Notes: a model not told the origin generated them from the sequence alone. Shown: positions 9,123-18,612, numbered from the stretch's first letter. The stretch: 64,000 nt of DNA from Brucella pseudogrignonensis (GCF_002252525.1 NZ_NNRM01000021.1:62001-126000), one strand, 5' to 3'. Numbers and translations: made by a program.

Positions 9123-9154
9123 GTTTAGCGAGTAACGTTCACTTGGTATAATAA

Positions 9155-9186
9155 CAAAAACGCCGCAAATTTTGCGGCGTTTCTCA
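9155..9186. terminator. Bidirectional terminator between the LysE gene and the SH3 protein gene
   Basis: A perfect inverted repeat, AACGCCGCAAA / TTTGCGGCGTT (9159-9182), flanked by A residues on the left and T residues on the right, so it can stop both the rightward LysE gene and the leftward SH3 gene. Confidence 0.85.
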
Positions 9187-9203
9187 ATTCGAAATTGTCT
9201 GTC

Positions 9204-9749
9204 TTATTGGCCGTGCGGGCCATCGCCGGAGCGGCTTCGTGGGAAAAATCGCGGACCACGATCACGCGAGCGATCCCAATTTCTTCCACCACGGTCCCAG
9301 TGGCGGCCTCTGTCCCATCCACGGCCGCGATCCCAATGGCGACCACGATCCCAATGACGGCGGTCATAATGGCGACGGTCCCAGCGGTCGTTTCGGTCGT
9401 TGAGGGCAGCGCCAATCGCGACACCAGCGATCAATGGAATGCCGATCAGAGCGGCATTGCGACCAAAATCGTCTGAGTAACCGCCGCTCGATCCTTCACG
9501 CATGGCGAGGTAGCGGGATGATGCCCAGCCGGACAATCCGCCATAGCTAATCTGGCACCAGCCATAACCCGAGGTGCAACCATGCACATTGACAGGCGCT
9601 CTATTTGGAATGCTGCCGAGCGCGGCATAACCCGTTCCTGGACCTGTGCGTACATTAAGATTGGTTGTTACAATCGCGTTAGCGGCTTGCGCAGCACCCG
9701 CAGAAAAAACACCCAGCGCAATCATGGCGGCTTTAAGAGTGAGTTTCAT
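9204..9749 (-). CDS. Exported SH3 domain protein with WDRGR-repeat tail
   Basis: A 181-residue protein. Residues 1-22 form a Sec signal peptide ending AQA-A. Residues 26-85 are a bacterial SH3 domain (NLNVRTGPGTGY, then GWCQISYGGLSGWASSRYL). A short hydrophobic glycine-rich helix near 105-120 is followed by a tail of tandem WDR-containing pentapeptides (residues 120-165) very rich in Arg, Trp and Asp. It is likely a periplasmic or surface-associated cell-wall protein; similar RW-rich tails occur in other Rhizobiales SH3 proteins. The ATG at 9747-9749 is used because it starts the signal peptide. Confidence 0.8.
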   Translation of the reverse strand: MKLTLKAAMIALGVFSAGAAQAANAIVTTNLNVRTGPGTGYAALGSIPNRAPVNVHGCTSGYGWCQISYGGLSGWASSRYLAMREGSSGGYSDDFGRNAALIGIPLIAGVAIGAALNDRNDRWDRRHYDRRHWDRGRHWDRGRGWDRGRHWDRGGRNWDRSRDRGPRFFPRSRSGDGPHGQ

Positions 9750-9831
9750 GGGTCTTCTCCCTGGATTTATATGCACGGTAAACGAATTTACCGGGCAAGA
9801 AGTTCCCAATGGTTCTGCTTATGCGTGTATT

Positions 9832-9921
9832 TTAGCGACGGTGACGCAGAATGACGGCAATGGCCAGTCCTGCCAGACCAATAGCGATTACACCTTGCAA
9901 CACGAAAACCCAGTTCATCAT
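9832..9921 (-). CDS. Putative 29-residue single-pass membrane microprotein
   Basis: Begins MMNWVFVLQG, is almost entirely hydrophobic (one helix, about residues 4-25) and ends in a basic LRHRR tail, the positive-inside pattern of a small inner-membrane protein. An AAAGGAAA ribosome site lies about six bases before the first ATG. The upstream SH3 protein gene is not coupled, being downstream on the same strand 80 bases away. Length alone makes it uncertain. Confidence 0.5.
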   Translation of the reverse strand: MMNWVFVLQGVIAIGLAGLAIAVILRHRR

Positions 9922-10115
9922 GGCATTTCCTTTGGGTGCTTTCGACACCTGAAGACAAAATAGACTTATCTGGTTGGCTTCCTACCGTATTTCAGGGGCA
10001 TGTGAAATGGATAAGTGCCGAAAAGCAGCCGCGGGCCATGAATGTTGATTTTAAATATCAACTTTTCAATCTATGAAAACAAAAGCGACCATTCGGACGC
10101 TTCTGTATTTTCCGA

Positions 10116-11225
10116 CTATTCGTCCCGTCCGAAATATTTGGTTTTCAGCGCAGCCAGCTCTTCGCTTTCCTGAAGGCTGATGATCGCAATCGAAGCGGGC
10201 TTAACCAGATCACTATGGCGCGGGAAGGCGAAGCCATATTTATCAGGGCTGAAGGTGTTGCCCACGATCTCGATTGGCGCATCGACATTTTGGTGTACAT
10301 AATATTCAAGCACAGGACTATCGCCAATGATTGCCGAGATTTCGTCATTGGTCAGTGCGGTTACAGCTTCGGGAAGGTGGTCAAAGCCTACAGTTGAGAT
10401 TGAGCGCGCTGCCATCGTCTGCTCTGCAATACTACCCGTACGCACACCAACCGTCTTGCTTTGAAGGTCAGCCAAGTTGTTGATGTTATTGGAGATATGG
10501 GCAACGGTCATTACGCTGGTTACGGAAGATGTTACGTAAGCAACCACGGCAATACCAAAAACCAGCCAGAATGCCTGCCATATACGTCCCGCCCAACCGA
10601 AGAGATTCTTGCGTGAGCTTTTGCCGGAAGTGGCAAGCGAAACAACGTGATAGAAGCTTTCGGCCAGGCCCTCAAGCCAACGACGTGGGAAATTCTGGTC
10701 AAACCGGCGATCAAAGAGCGTAAGCAAAACTGTGGCAACCAGAATGACGATACCAATCCAGGCGTAGGTGGCAAGATGGCCTGCATCTTCCAGGTCACCA
10801 ATCAGATCTTCCCAGCCATTTCCCGCTTGGGTGTGAACCATGATCCGAAGGCCTGCATCAAACCAAGGATGAGTAAAATCAACCACTTCCGCACGTTTTT
10901 CAGTGATTGTAATGTTGGTGACAGCCGCATCGACTTCGCTCTGAGAAACGGCCTTCACCAGCGCATTATAGTTCGGATATTCGACGAATTGAGACGCAAG
11001 CCCTAGACGTGTGCTTATATTGCTCCACAAATCGATAGCCATGCCAGTGTAAATGTCGCCCTGTTTGCTGACAAAAGGCTCACTGACATAAACCCCGACT
11101 TTCACCTGACGCAGAGCTGTGTCCTGAGCGACAGTCGGAATCGCTGATAGAGCTAGTAAAAAGAGCGCGAGCAGACTCTGCGTAAAAAGGTGAAGCGGAT
11201 GCTTAATTGAATTCCAAGAAGACAC
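10116..11225 (-). CDS. Prokaryotic ionotropic glutamate-receptor-like channel (ligand-binding domain split by a pore)
   Basis: A 369-residue protein with a signal sequence (about 10-33), the first lobe of a periplasmic solute-binding fold (40-130, including GVYVSEPFV and the ligand-contact run TNITITEKRAEVVDF with Arg111), a transmembrane helix (152-170), a re-entrant loop-like segment (186-200), a second long helix (213-240), then the second lobe (250-325) and a return to the first lobe. This is the topology of GluR0-type channels. The K+ selectivity signature TVGYG is absent; the loop reads VVSLATSGKSS. The post-pore helix AYVTSSVTSV resembles the SYTANLAAF gate of glutamate receptors. The ligand is probably an amino acid, by inference. 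It could also be an unusual sensor without ion flow. Confidence 0.8.
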   Translation of the reverse strand: MSSWNSIKHPLHLFTQSLLALFLLALSAIPTVAQDTALRQVKVGVYVSEPFVSKQGDIYTGMAIDLWSNISTRLGLASQFVEYPNYNALVKAVSQSEVDAAVTNITITEKRAEVVDFTHPWFDAGLRIMVHTQAGNGWEDLIGDLEDAGHLATYAWIGIVILVATVLLTLFDRRFDQNFPRRWLEGLAESFYHVVSLATSGKSSRKNLFGWAGRIWQAFWLVFGIAVVAYVTSSVTSVMTVAHISNNINNLADLQSKTVGVRTGSIAEQTMAARSISTVGFDHLPEAVTALTNDEISAIIGDSPVLEYYVHQNVDAPIEIVGNTFSPDKYGFAFPRHSDLVKPASIAIISLQESEELAALKTKYFGRDE

Positions 11226-11352
11226 TGACCCAAGCCGATATTTATTTTCGATAGTTTATAAGTATAAATATTCCAACACTCGATGGAAGCAAAAGAATGA
11301 GCTAATTTCACCCTAAATTTTTATTTATATATAACTAAAATACTATGTAAAA

Positions 11353-11390
11353 ACAAAGCGGCTCTCGATACCATCAAGAGCCGCTTTGCT
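11353..11390 (-). terminator. Terminator of metC
   Basis: An 11-base perfect stem, AAAGCGGCTCT / AGAGCCGCTTT (11355-11387). On the minus strand it is followed by a T-rich run, placing it as the metC terminator 48 bases after the stop codon. Confidence 0.85.
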
Positions 11391-11435
11391 ATTTTATGTG
11401 TCTATTCCGTGGAGACGAGCACGAGATAAGGCAAT

Positions 11436-12605
11436 TCAGATTGCTGCAAAGCCTTTTTCGAGATCGGCAATCAGGTCAGGTACATCTTCAAGGCCGATCT
11501 GCAAGCGAATGACTGGGCCCGGATAATCGCCCTTGGCAACCATGCGATCCTTGATGCCAACTTCATTGGCAAGGCTTTCGTAGCCGCCCCAAGAATAACC
11601 GAGGCCAAAAATCTCAAGTGCATTAAGAAATGCGTGAGCTTCCTGTCGTCCGCCGCTTTTCAGAACGAAAGCGAAGACGCCTGACGAGCCTTTGAAGTCG
11701 CGCTTCCAGATTTCATGGCCGGAATGGCTTTCAAGGGCCGGGTGCAGCACACGATCAACCGCTGGATGGCTTTCAAGCCAATGAGCGACTTCAAGCGCAC
11801 TTTTGCGGTGATGCTCCAGACGAACACCCATTGTGCGCAAACCGCGCAGGATCTGATAGGCATCGTCAGGTGCAGCACAAAGGCCGAGCGTGCCATGCGT
11901 TTCCAGAAGCTGCGGCCAGCATTTTTCATTGGCCGAAATTGTTCCGAAAAGAATATCGGCGTGACCGGATGGATACTTCGTTGAAGCATGGATGCTGATA
12001 TCAACGCCAAAATCGAGCGGTTTGAAGTAAAGCGGCGTTGCCCAGGTGTTATCCATCATCACAATCGCACCGACCTTATGCGCTTCTTCGACGATTGCCG
12101 GGATATCCTGCACCTCAAATGTGTTGGATGCTGGCGACTCCGTGAAGACGACCTTGGTGTTTGGGCGCATCAGCTTTGCAATGGCTGCACCGATCTCCGG
12201 ATCGTAATATTCAACCTCGATACCCATACGCTTGAGGATCGTATCGGCAAAGTGACGGGTTGGATTGTAAATAGAATCGACAAACAAAACATGGTCGCCG
12301 GGTGACAGGAAAGCCAGCAGAGGGATAGTGACTGCAGCAAGACCAGAAGGCACGCAAACAGTGCCGGCGGAACCTTCAAGAGCGTCTATAGCCTTGCAAA
12401 GTGCTTCACTGGTTGGAGTGCCGCGCGTTCCGTAAGTGTACTTCTGCGCGCCCGTCGCCATGGTCTGTGCATCCGGGAAAAGAACGGTAGAGGCGCGCAC
12501 GACGGGTGGATTGACGAAGCCATAATAATCGCGCGGTTCATAACCATCATGGGCCAACCGTGTGTTTATGCCCAGCTTTTCTGTCTTGTCCTGTTTGTTA
12601 GTCAC
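11436..12605 (-). CDS. metC: Cystathionine beta-lyase (PLP-dependent)
   Basis: A cytoplasmic enzyme that splits cystathionine to homocysteine, pyruvate and ammonia in methionine synthesis. The 389-residue protein belongs to the Cys/Met metabolism PLP family: TYGTRGTPTSEAL near the N-terminus, the MMDNTWATPLYFKP segment binding cofactor, and ASTKYPSGHAD containing the PLP lysine (Lys210). The start is the GTG at 12603-12605, with a GGAGG site about eight bases upstream; a longer ATG start 12 codons upstream lies in front of that ribosome site and is less likely. The gene is divergent from the PAP2 phosphatase gene. Closely related lyases with other substrates cannot be fully excluded. Confidence 0.9.
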   Translation of the reverse strand: MTNKQDKTEKLGINTRLAHDGYEPRDYYGFVNPPVVRASTVLFPDAQTMATGAQKYTYGTRGTPTSEALCKAIDALEGSAGTVCVPSGLAAVTIPLLAFLSPGDHVLFVDSIYNPTRHFADTILKRMGIEVEYYDPEIGAAIAKLMRPNTKVVFTESPASNTFEVQDIPAIVEEAHKVGAIVMMDNTWATPLYFKPLDFGVDISIHASTKYPSGHADILFGTISANEKCWPQLLETHGTLGLCAAPDDAYQILRGLRTMGVRLEHHRKSALEVAHWLESHPAVDRVLHPALESHSGHEIWKRDFKGSSGVFAFVLKSGGRQEAHAFLNALEIFGLGYSWGGYESLANEVGIKDRMVAKGDYPGPVIRLQIGLEDVPDLIADLEKGFAAI

Positions 12606-12816
12606 GAAATTGCCTCCAGGCCATGTTGCATGCTTTGCCACCAGTTCTCATTTGGAGAGCTTTGCAAACTGTTTCCGGCGGATTCAGTCTTGCATGTGCA
12701 GGTTTTGGTCCGCTCCGGTGGATACTCCAATTTATTGGATAAGACGCACATGAAGCGGATGCAACATGGCGCTTTGTAACAGTGATAATGTAAACCAGAG
12801 AAAGAGTAATTCCGAT

Positions 12817-13584
12817 ATGAGTGAGAGTAAGGCCACAAGCACAATTCTTTATCCGATCCGCATCGCTTCGGAGTTGGTAAGGGCGCTTGTCAGGCCGGCT
12901 TATCCGGGTGCGCCATCAAGCTGGACACTTGAAATGACGGCGCTTGTAGTTCTGCTGCCCTTTGTTCTGCTTGTTCTGCATATTTGGGATGCGCAGATTG
13001 TTCGCGCTGCAATGAACAGCGACTTCTTTGTCATGGAAGTGCTTAGAACCATTACGGATTTGATTCGCACTTTGGTCTGGCTTGGCGTCGGCATTATCGT
13101 TTGGCTGAGCACGGCTTTCTTGCTCTCACCAAACATTCGCTTAGCTTCACAAGAAGTGCTCGTCCGTTTTCACAGTTGGGCGACTCTGGTTCTTGCATCG
13201 ATCGTGGTCGGCAGTTTTCCCACGGAGATCGGAAAGCTCTTGATCGGACGCGCGCGCCCGCTTTTGCTGGATGAATTGGGCTCCGCGTATTTCGCTCCGT
13301 TTCGGGGCGAACATTCTTATGAAAGTTTCCCCTCCGGACACTCCATGATGGCCGGTATCATGCTGGTTTCACTGTGGATTTTCTTGCCTCGCTGGCGGTT
13401 TCTCACGGTTCCGGTCTGTGTTCTTTTCGTTATCAGCCGACTGGCAGCCGGCGCTCATTATCCGACGGATGTCGTGGCTGGACTGACAATTGGCTTTATC
13501 GCGACATGGTGGGTGGCTCGCTATATGGCGACGCGAAATATTATTTTTTCGCTAGATGAAGATCAGGTGATGCCGCGGGTCTGA
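12817..13584 (+). CDS. PAP2 superfamily phosphatase (membrane lipid/undecaprenyl phosphatase type)
   Basis: A 255-residue integral membrane protein with all three phosphatase motifs: KLLIGRARP (140-148), PSGH (172-175, catalytic His) and SRLAAGAHYPTD (207-218). About six transmembrane helices surround them. Such enzymes remove phosphate from lipid phosphates such as undecaprenyl pyrophosphate or phosphatidylglycerol phosphate, or lipid A 1-phosphate; the exact substrate is unclear. The start at 12817 precedes a charged MSESKATS N-terminus; an in-frame ATG 17 codons earlier is possible. A good terminator follows directly. Confidence 0.88.
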   Translation: MSESKATSTILYPIRIASELVRALVRPAYPGAPSSWTLEMTALVVLLPFVLLVLHIWDAQIVRAAMNSDFFVMEVLRTITDLIRTLVWLGVGIIVWLSTAFLLSPNIRLASQEVLVRFHSWATLVLASIVVGSFPTEIGKLLIGRARPLLLDELGSAYFAPFRGEHSYESFPSGHSMMAGIMLVSLWIFLPRWRFLTVPVCVLFVISRLAAGAHYPTDVVAGLTIGFIATWWVARYMATRNIIFSLDEDQVMPRV

Positions 13585-13597
13585 ATGGGGCAAAATT

Positions 13598-13632
13598 GAG
13601 GTGCTGATCGCTATGTTCAGCGCCTCTTTTTA
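13598..13632 (+). terminator. Terminator of the PAP2 phosphatase gene
   Basis: A ten-base stem GAGGTGCTGA / TCAGCGCCTC with one G-T pair, followed by a run of five T residues, 14 bases after the stop codon. Confidence 0.85.
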
Positions 13633-14034
13633 TCTATAACGATTTGTATTTATTGAATTTTTACAATATTTTCTTTTTTAGGTTCGGCTGATTTTTCAAG
13701 CTGAACGCCTTTACCCTAAAATTGGGAAATCGTGTAAAAATCTGCATGTTGATGACCCATTTTTTAGGCAAACGGGCTTTTTCCACGACGTTAATAGCTT
13801 GACCAAAACCAAAATATCGCCTTCGATAGCGCTGTGAAGGCGACAGGCATCACTCCGCCCAGAAAAACAACAGAGGGTCGATAACGGCTCCGGGCGAGGG
13901 ATATCTGCGTAAGCAGGGGTGGGGGAGGTCTTGTGGCCTGTTCTTCAACCTCATGCAAAAAATAAAGCAACAGAGACGTGCATGGATCATTTGTCCACCA
14001 CGATCTCCAGGGAACATAAAAGGTTGCAGGCCAG
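13633..14034. other. Long leader region upstream of aapJ
   Basis: About 400 bases without a credible gene. The first 130 bases are AT-rich, including a poly-T/A stretch near 13650-13680, and could hold the aapJ promoter. Amino-acid transporter genes of this type in Rhizobiales are often controlled by small RNAs acting on the leader, but I cannot identify a target site here. A minus-strand open frame at 13791-14192 overlaps the aapJ signal peptide and is not convincing. Confidence 0.4.
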
Positions 14035-15066
14035 ATGAAAAAGACTGTTTTGACAGGGGTATTGGGTGCAGCGGCGTTGTTTGGCGCAGCTTCGGGAGCA
14101 TCGGCCGATACACTTTCGGATGTAAAGGCTAAGGGGTTCCTGCAGTGTGGTGTCAACACAGGTTTGCTCGGCTTCGCATCGCCTAATGACAAGGGCGAGT
14201 GGTCGGGTTTTGACGTTGATTATTGCCGTGCGGTTGCTGCCGCGATTTTCGGCGATGCAACGAAGGTAAAGTTCACGCCTCTCAATGCTAAAGAGCGCTT
14301 TACTGCATTGCAGTCGGGCGAAGTGGATGTCCTCATCCGCAACACGACATGGACCATCAGCCGCGATACGTCGCTGGGTCTCGATTTCCCTGGCGTCAAT
14401 TACTACGACGGTCAGGGGTTCATGATTAACTCGAAGAAGCTGTCGGGTATCAACTCAGCACTTCAGCTTTCCGGCGCCTCAATCTGTGTTCAGGCTGGCA
14501 CCACGACCGAGCTGAACATGGCTGACTACTTCCGCGCCAACAAGATGGAATACAATCCGGTGGTCTTCGAAAAGCTCGAAGAAGCCAACGCAGCTTATGA
14601 TTCTGGCCGTTGCGATGCCTATACGACTGACCAGTCGGGCCTCTATTCGACCCGCCTCACGCTGGCAAACCCGGATGACCACGTTGTTCTGCCGGAAATC
14701 ATTTCCAAGGAACCACTCGGACCAGCTGTCCGTCAGGGCGATTCCAAGTGGGCAGACGTTATCCGCTGGACTCACTATGCGCTGCTGAATGCTGAAGAGT
14801 TTGGTATTACTCAGGCCAATGTCGAAGAGATGAAGAATTCCGATAACCCGGAAATCAAGCGTCTTCTCGGCTCGGAAGCGGATACCAAGATCGGTACGGA
14901 TCTCGGCCTCACCAATGATTGGGTTGTGAATATCGTTAAGGGCGTCGGCAATTACGGCGAACTCTTCGAACGCAATCTGGGTGCCAACAGCCCGCTCAAG
15001 ATCGCTCGCGGTATCAATGCGCAGTGGAACAAGGGCGGCCTGCAATACGGTATGCCGATCCGCTAA
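14035..15066 (+). CDS. aapJ: General L-amino-acid ABC transporter, periplasmic binding protein
   Basis: A 343-residue solute-binding protein with a Sec signal peptide (1-24, ending ASA-D). The mature part shows the family 3 pattern: GFLQCGVNTGLLGFA, WSGFDVDYCRAVAAAIFG, and the amino-acid carboxylate-binding RNTTWTISRD segment. It delivers a broad range of L-amino acids to the AapQM permease. It is first in aapJQMP, separated from aapQ by a 302-base gap with a stem-loop, which often allows the binding protein to be made in excess. Confidence 0.96.
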   Translation: MKKTVLTGVLGAAALFGAASGASADTLSDVKAKGFLQCGVNTGLLGFASPNDKGEWSGFDVDYCRAVAAAIFGDATKVKFTPLNAKERFTALQSGEVDVLIRNTTWTISRDTSLGLDFPGVNYYDGQGFMINSKKLSGINSALQLSGASICVQAGTTTELNMADYFRANKMEYNPVVFEKLEEANAAYDSGRCDAYTTDQSGLYSTRLTLANPDDHVVLPEIISKEPLGPAVRQGDSKWADVIRWTHYALLNAEEFGITQANVEEMKNSDNPEIKRLLGSEADTKIGTDLGLTNDWVVNIVKGVGNYGELFERNLGANSPLKIARGINAQWNKGGLQYGMPIR

Positions 15067-15081
15067 GGCCGATCCGCTAAG
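15054..15081 (+). repeat. Tandem 14-base duplication spanning the aapJ stop codon
   Basis: The unit GCCGATCCGCTAAG occurs twice in direct succession; the first copy contains the last codons and TAA stop of aapJ, the second lies in the 3' untranslated region. It looks like a recent slippage or template-switch duplication with no effect on the protein. Confidence 0.9.
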
Positions 15082-15368
15082 GAACGCGCTTTTATTGGAT
15101 AAATATCGGGCGGGGGCAGCAATGCACCCGCCGGATTTGTCGGCTGTATGATTTCGCAGCTGACCTCAGAATCCGCAGCGCATTCAGGGTTCGGCACTCA
15201 GGTCTGCGACTGTACCAAGCAATTTAACTCGCGCTTTGTATCTTATGAGCAAGGCTGCAAGGTTCGGCATTTATACGTAACTGCTTTGAAAAGATTTTCC
15301 CGGTGGGGGTCGGGAGCCACAGCTATTTTCAAAGCTGATGCGAAAGGCCGAAAGAAAACAGGGAACAT
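15067..15368 (+). other. aapJ-aapQ intergenic region with a GC-rich stem-loop
   Basis: A 302-base gap inside the transporter operon. At about 15106-15134 a GC-rich stem (CGGGCGGG opposite CCCGCCGG) is present without a good T-tract, so it may act as an mRNA-stabilising or attenuating structure downstream of aapJ. The remainder shows no gene. Confidence 0.5.
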
Positions 15369-16562
15369 ATGGCTTCCTATTCTGCAACCGAACGACGCCA
15401 AAGCGGCGGCGGCACATCACTCCTCTATGATCCGCGGCTTCGCGGCATCTTCTATCAGGTCGTGGTTTTTGCTGCCGTTATTGGCTTGATCTACTGGATC
15501 GTGGGTAACACGATCACCAATCTTCAACGCGCCAACATCGCTTCCGGCTTCGGATTCCTGAATGGTCGTGCTGGCTTCGATATCAGTCAGACGCTGATAT
15601 CCTATTCAAGCGATTCCACCTATGGCCGAGCCATTCTGGTTGGCCTGATGAACACGCTATACGTCGCTGGGCTTGGTGTTGTTCTGGCGTCGATCATCGG
15701 CTTTCTGGTGGGTATTGGGCGGCTCTCGCGCAACTGGCTGATCCGCAAGATCTGCATGGTTTATGTCGAGATTTTCCGAAACATTCCGCCGCTTCTGGTT
15801 ATCTTCTTCTGGTATTTCGGCGTGCTTTCCGTTTTGCCGCAGGCGCGAGAAAGTCTTTCTCTGCCGCTTGGCAGCTACCTGAATAATCGCGGTTTCTTCA
15901 TGCCGTCGCCCGTATGGGGTGAGGGTGCGTGGCTGTTGCCAGTTGCCTTGTTGCTTGGCATCGTCGTTTCATTTTTCGTTGCGCGCTGGGCGAAGCGTCG
16001 GCAGATGGCGACGGGGCAACCGTTTCATACGGTTCGCGTTTCTGCAGCGCTGATCATCGGCCTGCCGTTACTGGCGCTGATTGTGACCGGATTTCCTGTC
16101 TCGTTTGATTTTCCGAAACTCGGAACCTTCAATCTGACAGGCGGTGCGCAGGTTAAGCCTGAATTCCTCGCGCTGCTTTTGGCCCTCTCGTTTTATACGG
16201 CATCCTTCATCGCTGAAACCGTTCGTGCAGGTGTTCTGGGCGTCAATAAAGGCCAGACCGAAGCGTCTTATGCGGTGGGCTTGCGTCCAGGTCAGACGAT
16301 GCGTTTGATCATCGTGCCGCAGGCGCTGCGTATCATCATTCCTCCGCTCTCCAGTCAGTATCTCAATCTGATCAAGAACTCTTCGCTGGCCATCGCAATC
16401 GGCTATCCGGATCTGGTCGCCGTTGGCGGTACAATCCTTAATCAGACCGGTCAGGCTGTTGAAGTCGTGGCTGTCTGGATGGTGATCTATCTCGGTATCA
16501 GCTTGATCGTTTCTGTTCTGATGAACTGGTTCAATGCCAAGATGGCGCTGGTGGAGAGATGA
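15369..16562 (+). CDS. aapQ: General L-amino-acid ABC transporter permease
   Basis: A 397-residue inner-membrane permease of the HisMQ family. It has an N-terminal helix (about 38-55), an extra long loop typical of AapQ, and the conserved EAA loop region [28 protein letters not shown] split below twenty residues as [10 protein letters not shown] and VPQALRII, which contacts the AapP ATPase. It pairs with AapM. Its stop codon overlaps the aapM start by four bases (ATGA). Confidence 0.95.
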   Translation: MASYSATERRQSGGGTSLLYDPRLRGIFYQVVVFAAVIGLIYWIVGNTITNLQRANIASGFGFLNGRAGFDISQTLISYSSDSTYGRAILVGLMNTLYVAGLGVVLASIIGFLVGIGRLSRNWLIRKICMVYVEIFRNIPPLLVIFFWYFGVLSVLPQARESLSLPLGSYLNNRGFFMPSPVWGEGAWLLPVALLLGIVVSFFVARWAKRRQMATGQPFHTVRVSAALIIGLPLLALIVTGFPVSFDFPKLGTFNLTGGAQVKPEFLALLLALSFYTASFIAETVRAGVLGVNKGQTEASYAVGLRPGQTMRLIIVPQALRIIIPPLSSQYLNLIKNSSLAIAIGYPDLVAVGGTILNQTGQAVEVVAVWMVIYLGISLIVSVLMNWFNAKMALVER

Positions 16563-17722
16563 CAATGGAAAACGCAAATCTCCAATATGTCCGACCGCAA
16601 ATGGTCGAAGGCGAAGCACCTCCGCGTTCTGTGCAGGGGCTTTCGCATTGGTTGCGGGTCAATCTTTTTGCCACGCCAGTTGATGCAGCTATGACCATTC
16701 TCGGTCTGTTGCTTGTGGCGTGGTTTCTTCCGCCGATCATCCAGTGGTTGTTCATCAATGCAGCTTGGACAGGAACAGACCGCACAGCCTGTCTGACGAT
16801 CGCACAGGGCGGCACTCAGCCAGAAGGCTGGTCGGGTGCCTGCTGGGCCTTTGTAAATGCGAAATACGAGCAGTTCATTTACGGACGTTACCCGATCTCC
16901 GAACGCTGGCGTGTCAATCTGACTGCGCTGATGTTCGTGGTGCTACTCGTGCCGCTTCTCATCCCAAGGGCGCCGCATAAGGTCTTGAATGCGATCCTCT
17001 TTTTCTTCGTGTTCCCGATTATCGCCTTCTTCCTGCTGGTCGGCGGCTGGTTTGGCCTGCCATTCGTGGAAACACCGCTTTGGGGCGGCCTGCTGGTAAC
17101 GCTGGTTCTGTCCTTCGTGGGTATTGCAGTATCATTGCCATTGGGTGTCGTGCTGGCTCTCGGAAGACGTTCAAAGCTGCCGGTTATCAAGACCTTCAGT
17201 ATTATCTTCATCGAAATGGTTCGCGGTGTTCCGCTGGTGACAGTGTTGTTCATGGCGAGCGTGATGCTTCCACTGTTTTTGCCGCCGGGCGTGACCTTCG
17301 ACAAGCTGTTGCGTGCGCTTATCGGCGTGGCACTTTTCGCGTCGGCTTATATGGCGGAAGTGGTGCGCGGTGGCCTTCAGGCTATCCCGCGTGGGCAGTA
17401 TGAAGGTGCCGATGCACTGGGTCTCAGCTACTGGCAGAAGACCAACCTCATCGTGTTGCCACAGGCGCTCAAGCTGGTGATCCCGGGTATCGTGAATACC
17501 TTCATCGGCCTCTTTAAAGACACCAGCCTTGTCTACATCATCGGCATGTTCGATCTGCTCGGCATTGTCCGTCAGAATTTCTCCGATGCAAACTGGGCTT
17601 CTCCACAGACACCTGCAACAGGTTTGATCTTTGCGGGCTTTGTTTTCTGGATTTTCTGTTTCGCCATGTCGCGATACTCTATATTCATGGAACGAAGGCT
17701 CGACACGGGTCATAAACGATAA
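16559..17722 (+). CDS. aapM: General L-amino-acid ABC transporter permease
   Basis: A 387-residue inner-membrane permease, partner of AapQ. Membrane segments occur around residues 45-65, 122-137, 147-170 and through the C-terminal core 185-375. The EAA motif is [16 protein letters not shown] followed by [11 protein letters not shown]. The region between the first two helices holds a periplasmic loop with two Cys residues. A second ATG two codons later (MENANLQ) is an equally plausible start, but the ATGA overlap with aapQ favours the first. Confidence 0.95.
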   Translation: MTMENANLQYVRPQMVEGEAPPRSVQGLSHWLRVNLFATPVDAAMTILGLLLVAWFLPPIIQWLFINAAWTGTDRTACLTIAQGGTQPEGWSGACWAFVNAKYEQFIYGRYPISERWRVNLTALMFVVLLVPLLIPRAPHKVLNAILFFFVFPIIAFFLLVGGWFGLPFVETPLWGGLLVTLVLSFVGIAVSLPLGVVLALGRRSKLPVIKTFSIIFIEMVRGVPLVTVLFMASVMLPLFLPPGVTFDKLLRALIGVALFASAYMAEVVRGGLQAIPRGQYEGADALGLSYWQKTNLIVLPQALKLVIPGIVNTFIGLFKDTSLVYIIGMFDLLGIVRQNFSDANWASPQTPATGLIFAGFVFWIFCFAMSRYSIFMERRLDTGHKR

Positions 17723-17742
17723 GAATCAAGGGAATAATACAA

Positions 17743-18552
17743 ATGAGTGCACAAAGCGCCCTCCCGCAATCCGAACTCGGTGTCGAACTCGACCGTTCAA
17801 AGCTGGAAGTCTCGAAGACCGATGTGGCCATCGAGATCAAGAACATGCACAAGTGGTATGGCGAGTTCCACGTTCTGCGTGACATCAACTTGAAGGTTAT
17901 GCGTGGCGAACGCATCGTCGTTGCTGGTCCTTCGGGTTCCGGCAAGTCAACCATGATCCGTTGCGTTAATCGTCTGGAAGAACACCAGAAGGGCCAGATT
18001 ATTGTTGATGGTATTGAGCTCACCAATGATCTCAAGAAGATCGACGAAGTGCGCCGCGAAGTCGGCATGGTGTTCCAGCACTTCAACCTCTTCCCGCATC
18101 TGACCATTTTGGAGAACTGTACACTCGCACCGATCTGGGTTCGTAAAATGCCAAAGAAGCAGGCGGAAGAAATCGCGATGCACTATCTGGCACGCGTGAA
18201 AATTCCAGAGCAGGCCAACAAATATCCGGGCCAGCTTTCAGGTGGTCAGCAGCAGCGTGTGGCGATTGCCCGCGCGCTCTGCATGAGCCCGAAGGTCATG
18301 CTGTTCGATGAGCCGACCTCGGCACTTGATCCGGAAATGGTCAAGGAAGTGCTGGATACAATGGTGAGCCTTGCTGCGGAAGGCATGACGATGATCTGCG
18401 TAACGCACGAAATGGGCTTTGCCCGTCAGGTCGCAAACCGCGTGATCTTTATGGATCAGGGTCAGATCGTTGAGCAGAATTCGCCAGCCGAGTTCTTCGA
18501 CAACCCGCAGCATGAACGCACCAAGCTGTTCCTGAGCCAGATCCTGCACTAA
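17743..18552 (+). CDS. aapP: General L-amino-acid ABC transporter ATP-binding protein
   Basis: A 269-residue cytoplasmic ATPase with all nucleotide-binding motifs: Walker [10 protein letters not shown] (residues 66-74), Q-loop [10 protein letters not shown], signature LSGGQQQR, Walker [14 protein letters not shown], and the switch His in CVTHEMGFA. It powers AapQM. It carries about 28 extra N-terminal residues before the core compared with minimal family members, as other AapP proteins do. It is the last gene of the operon, with a strong terminator 24 bases after the stop. Confidence 0.96.
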   Translation: MSAQSALPQSELGVELDRSKLEVSKTDVAIEIKNMHKWYGEFHVLRDINLKVMRGERIVVAGPSGSGKSTMIRCVNRLEEHQKGQIIVDGIELTNDLKKIDEVRREVGMVFQHFNLFPHLTILENCTLAPIWVRKMPKKQAEEIAMHYLARVKIPEQANKYPGQLSGGQQQRVAIARALCMSPKVMLFDEPTSALDPEMVKEVLDTMVSLAAEGMTMICVTHEMGFARQVANRVIFMDQGQIVEQNSPAEFFDNPQHERTKLFLSQILH

Positions 18553-18575
18553 TCATTTGGTTGGTCGAAATATAA

Positions 18576-18608
18576 AACACCCGCCAGAGCGATCCGGCGG
18601 GTGTTTTT
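18576..18608 (+). terminator. Terminator of the aapJQMP operon
   Basis: A perfect ten-base stem AACACCCGCC / GGCGGGTGTT, followed directly by a T-run. Confidence 0.93.
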
Positions 18609-18612
18609 CTTT

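Noticed and set aside
12606-12816. SAM-II riboswitch upstream of metC
   Set aside because: Expected in some Rhizobiales before methionine genes; I looked for its conserved stem and pseudoknot on the metC side and found none.
13791-14192. Minus-strand frame upstream of aapJ
   Set aside because: Overlaps the aapJ start and signal sequence, has a low-complexity translation and no ribosome site.
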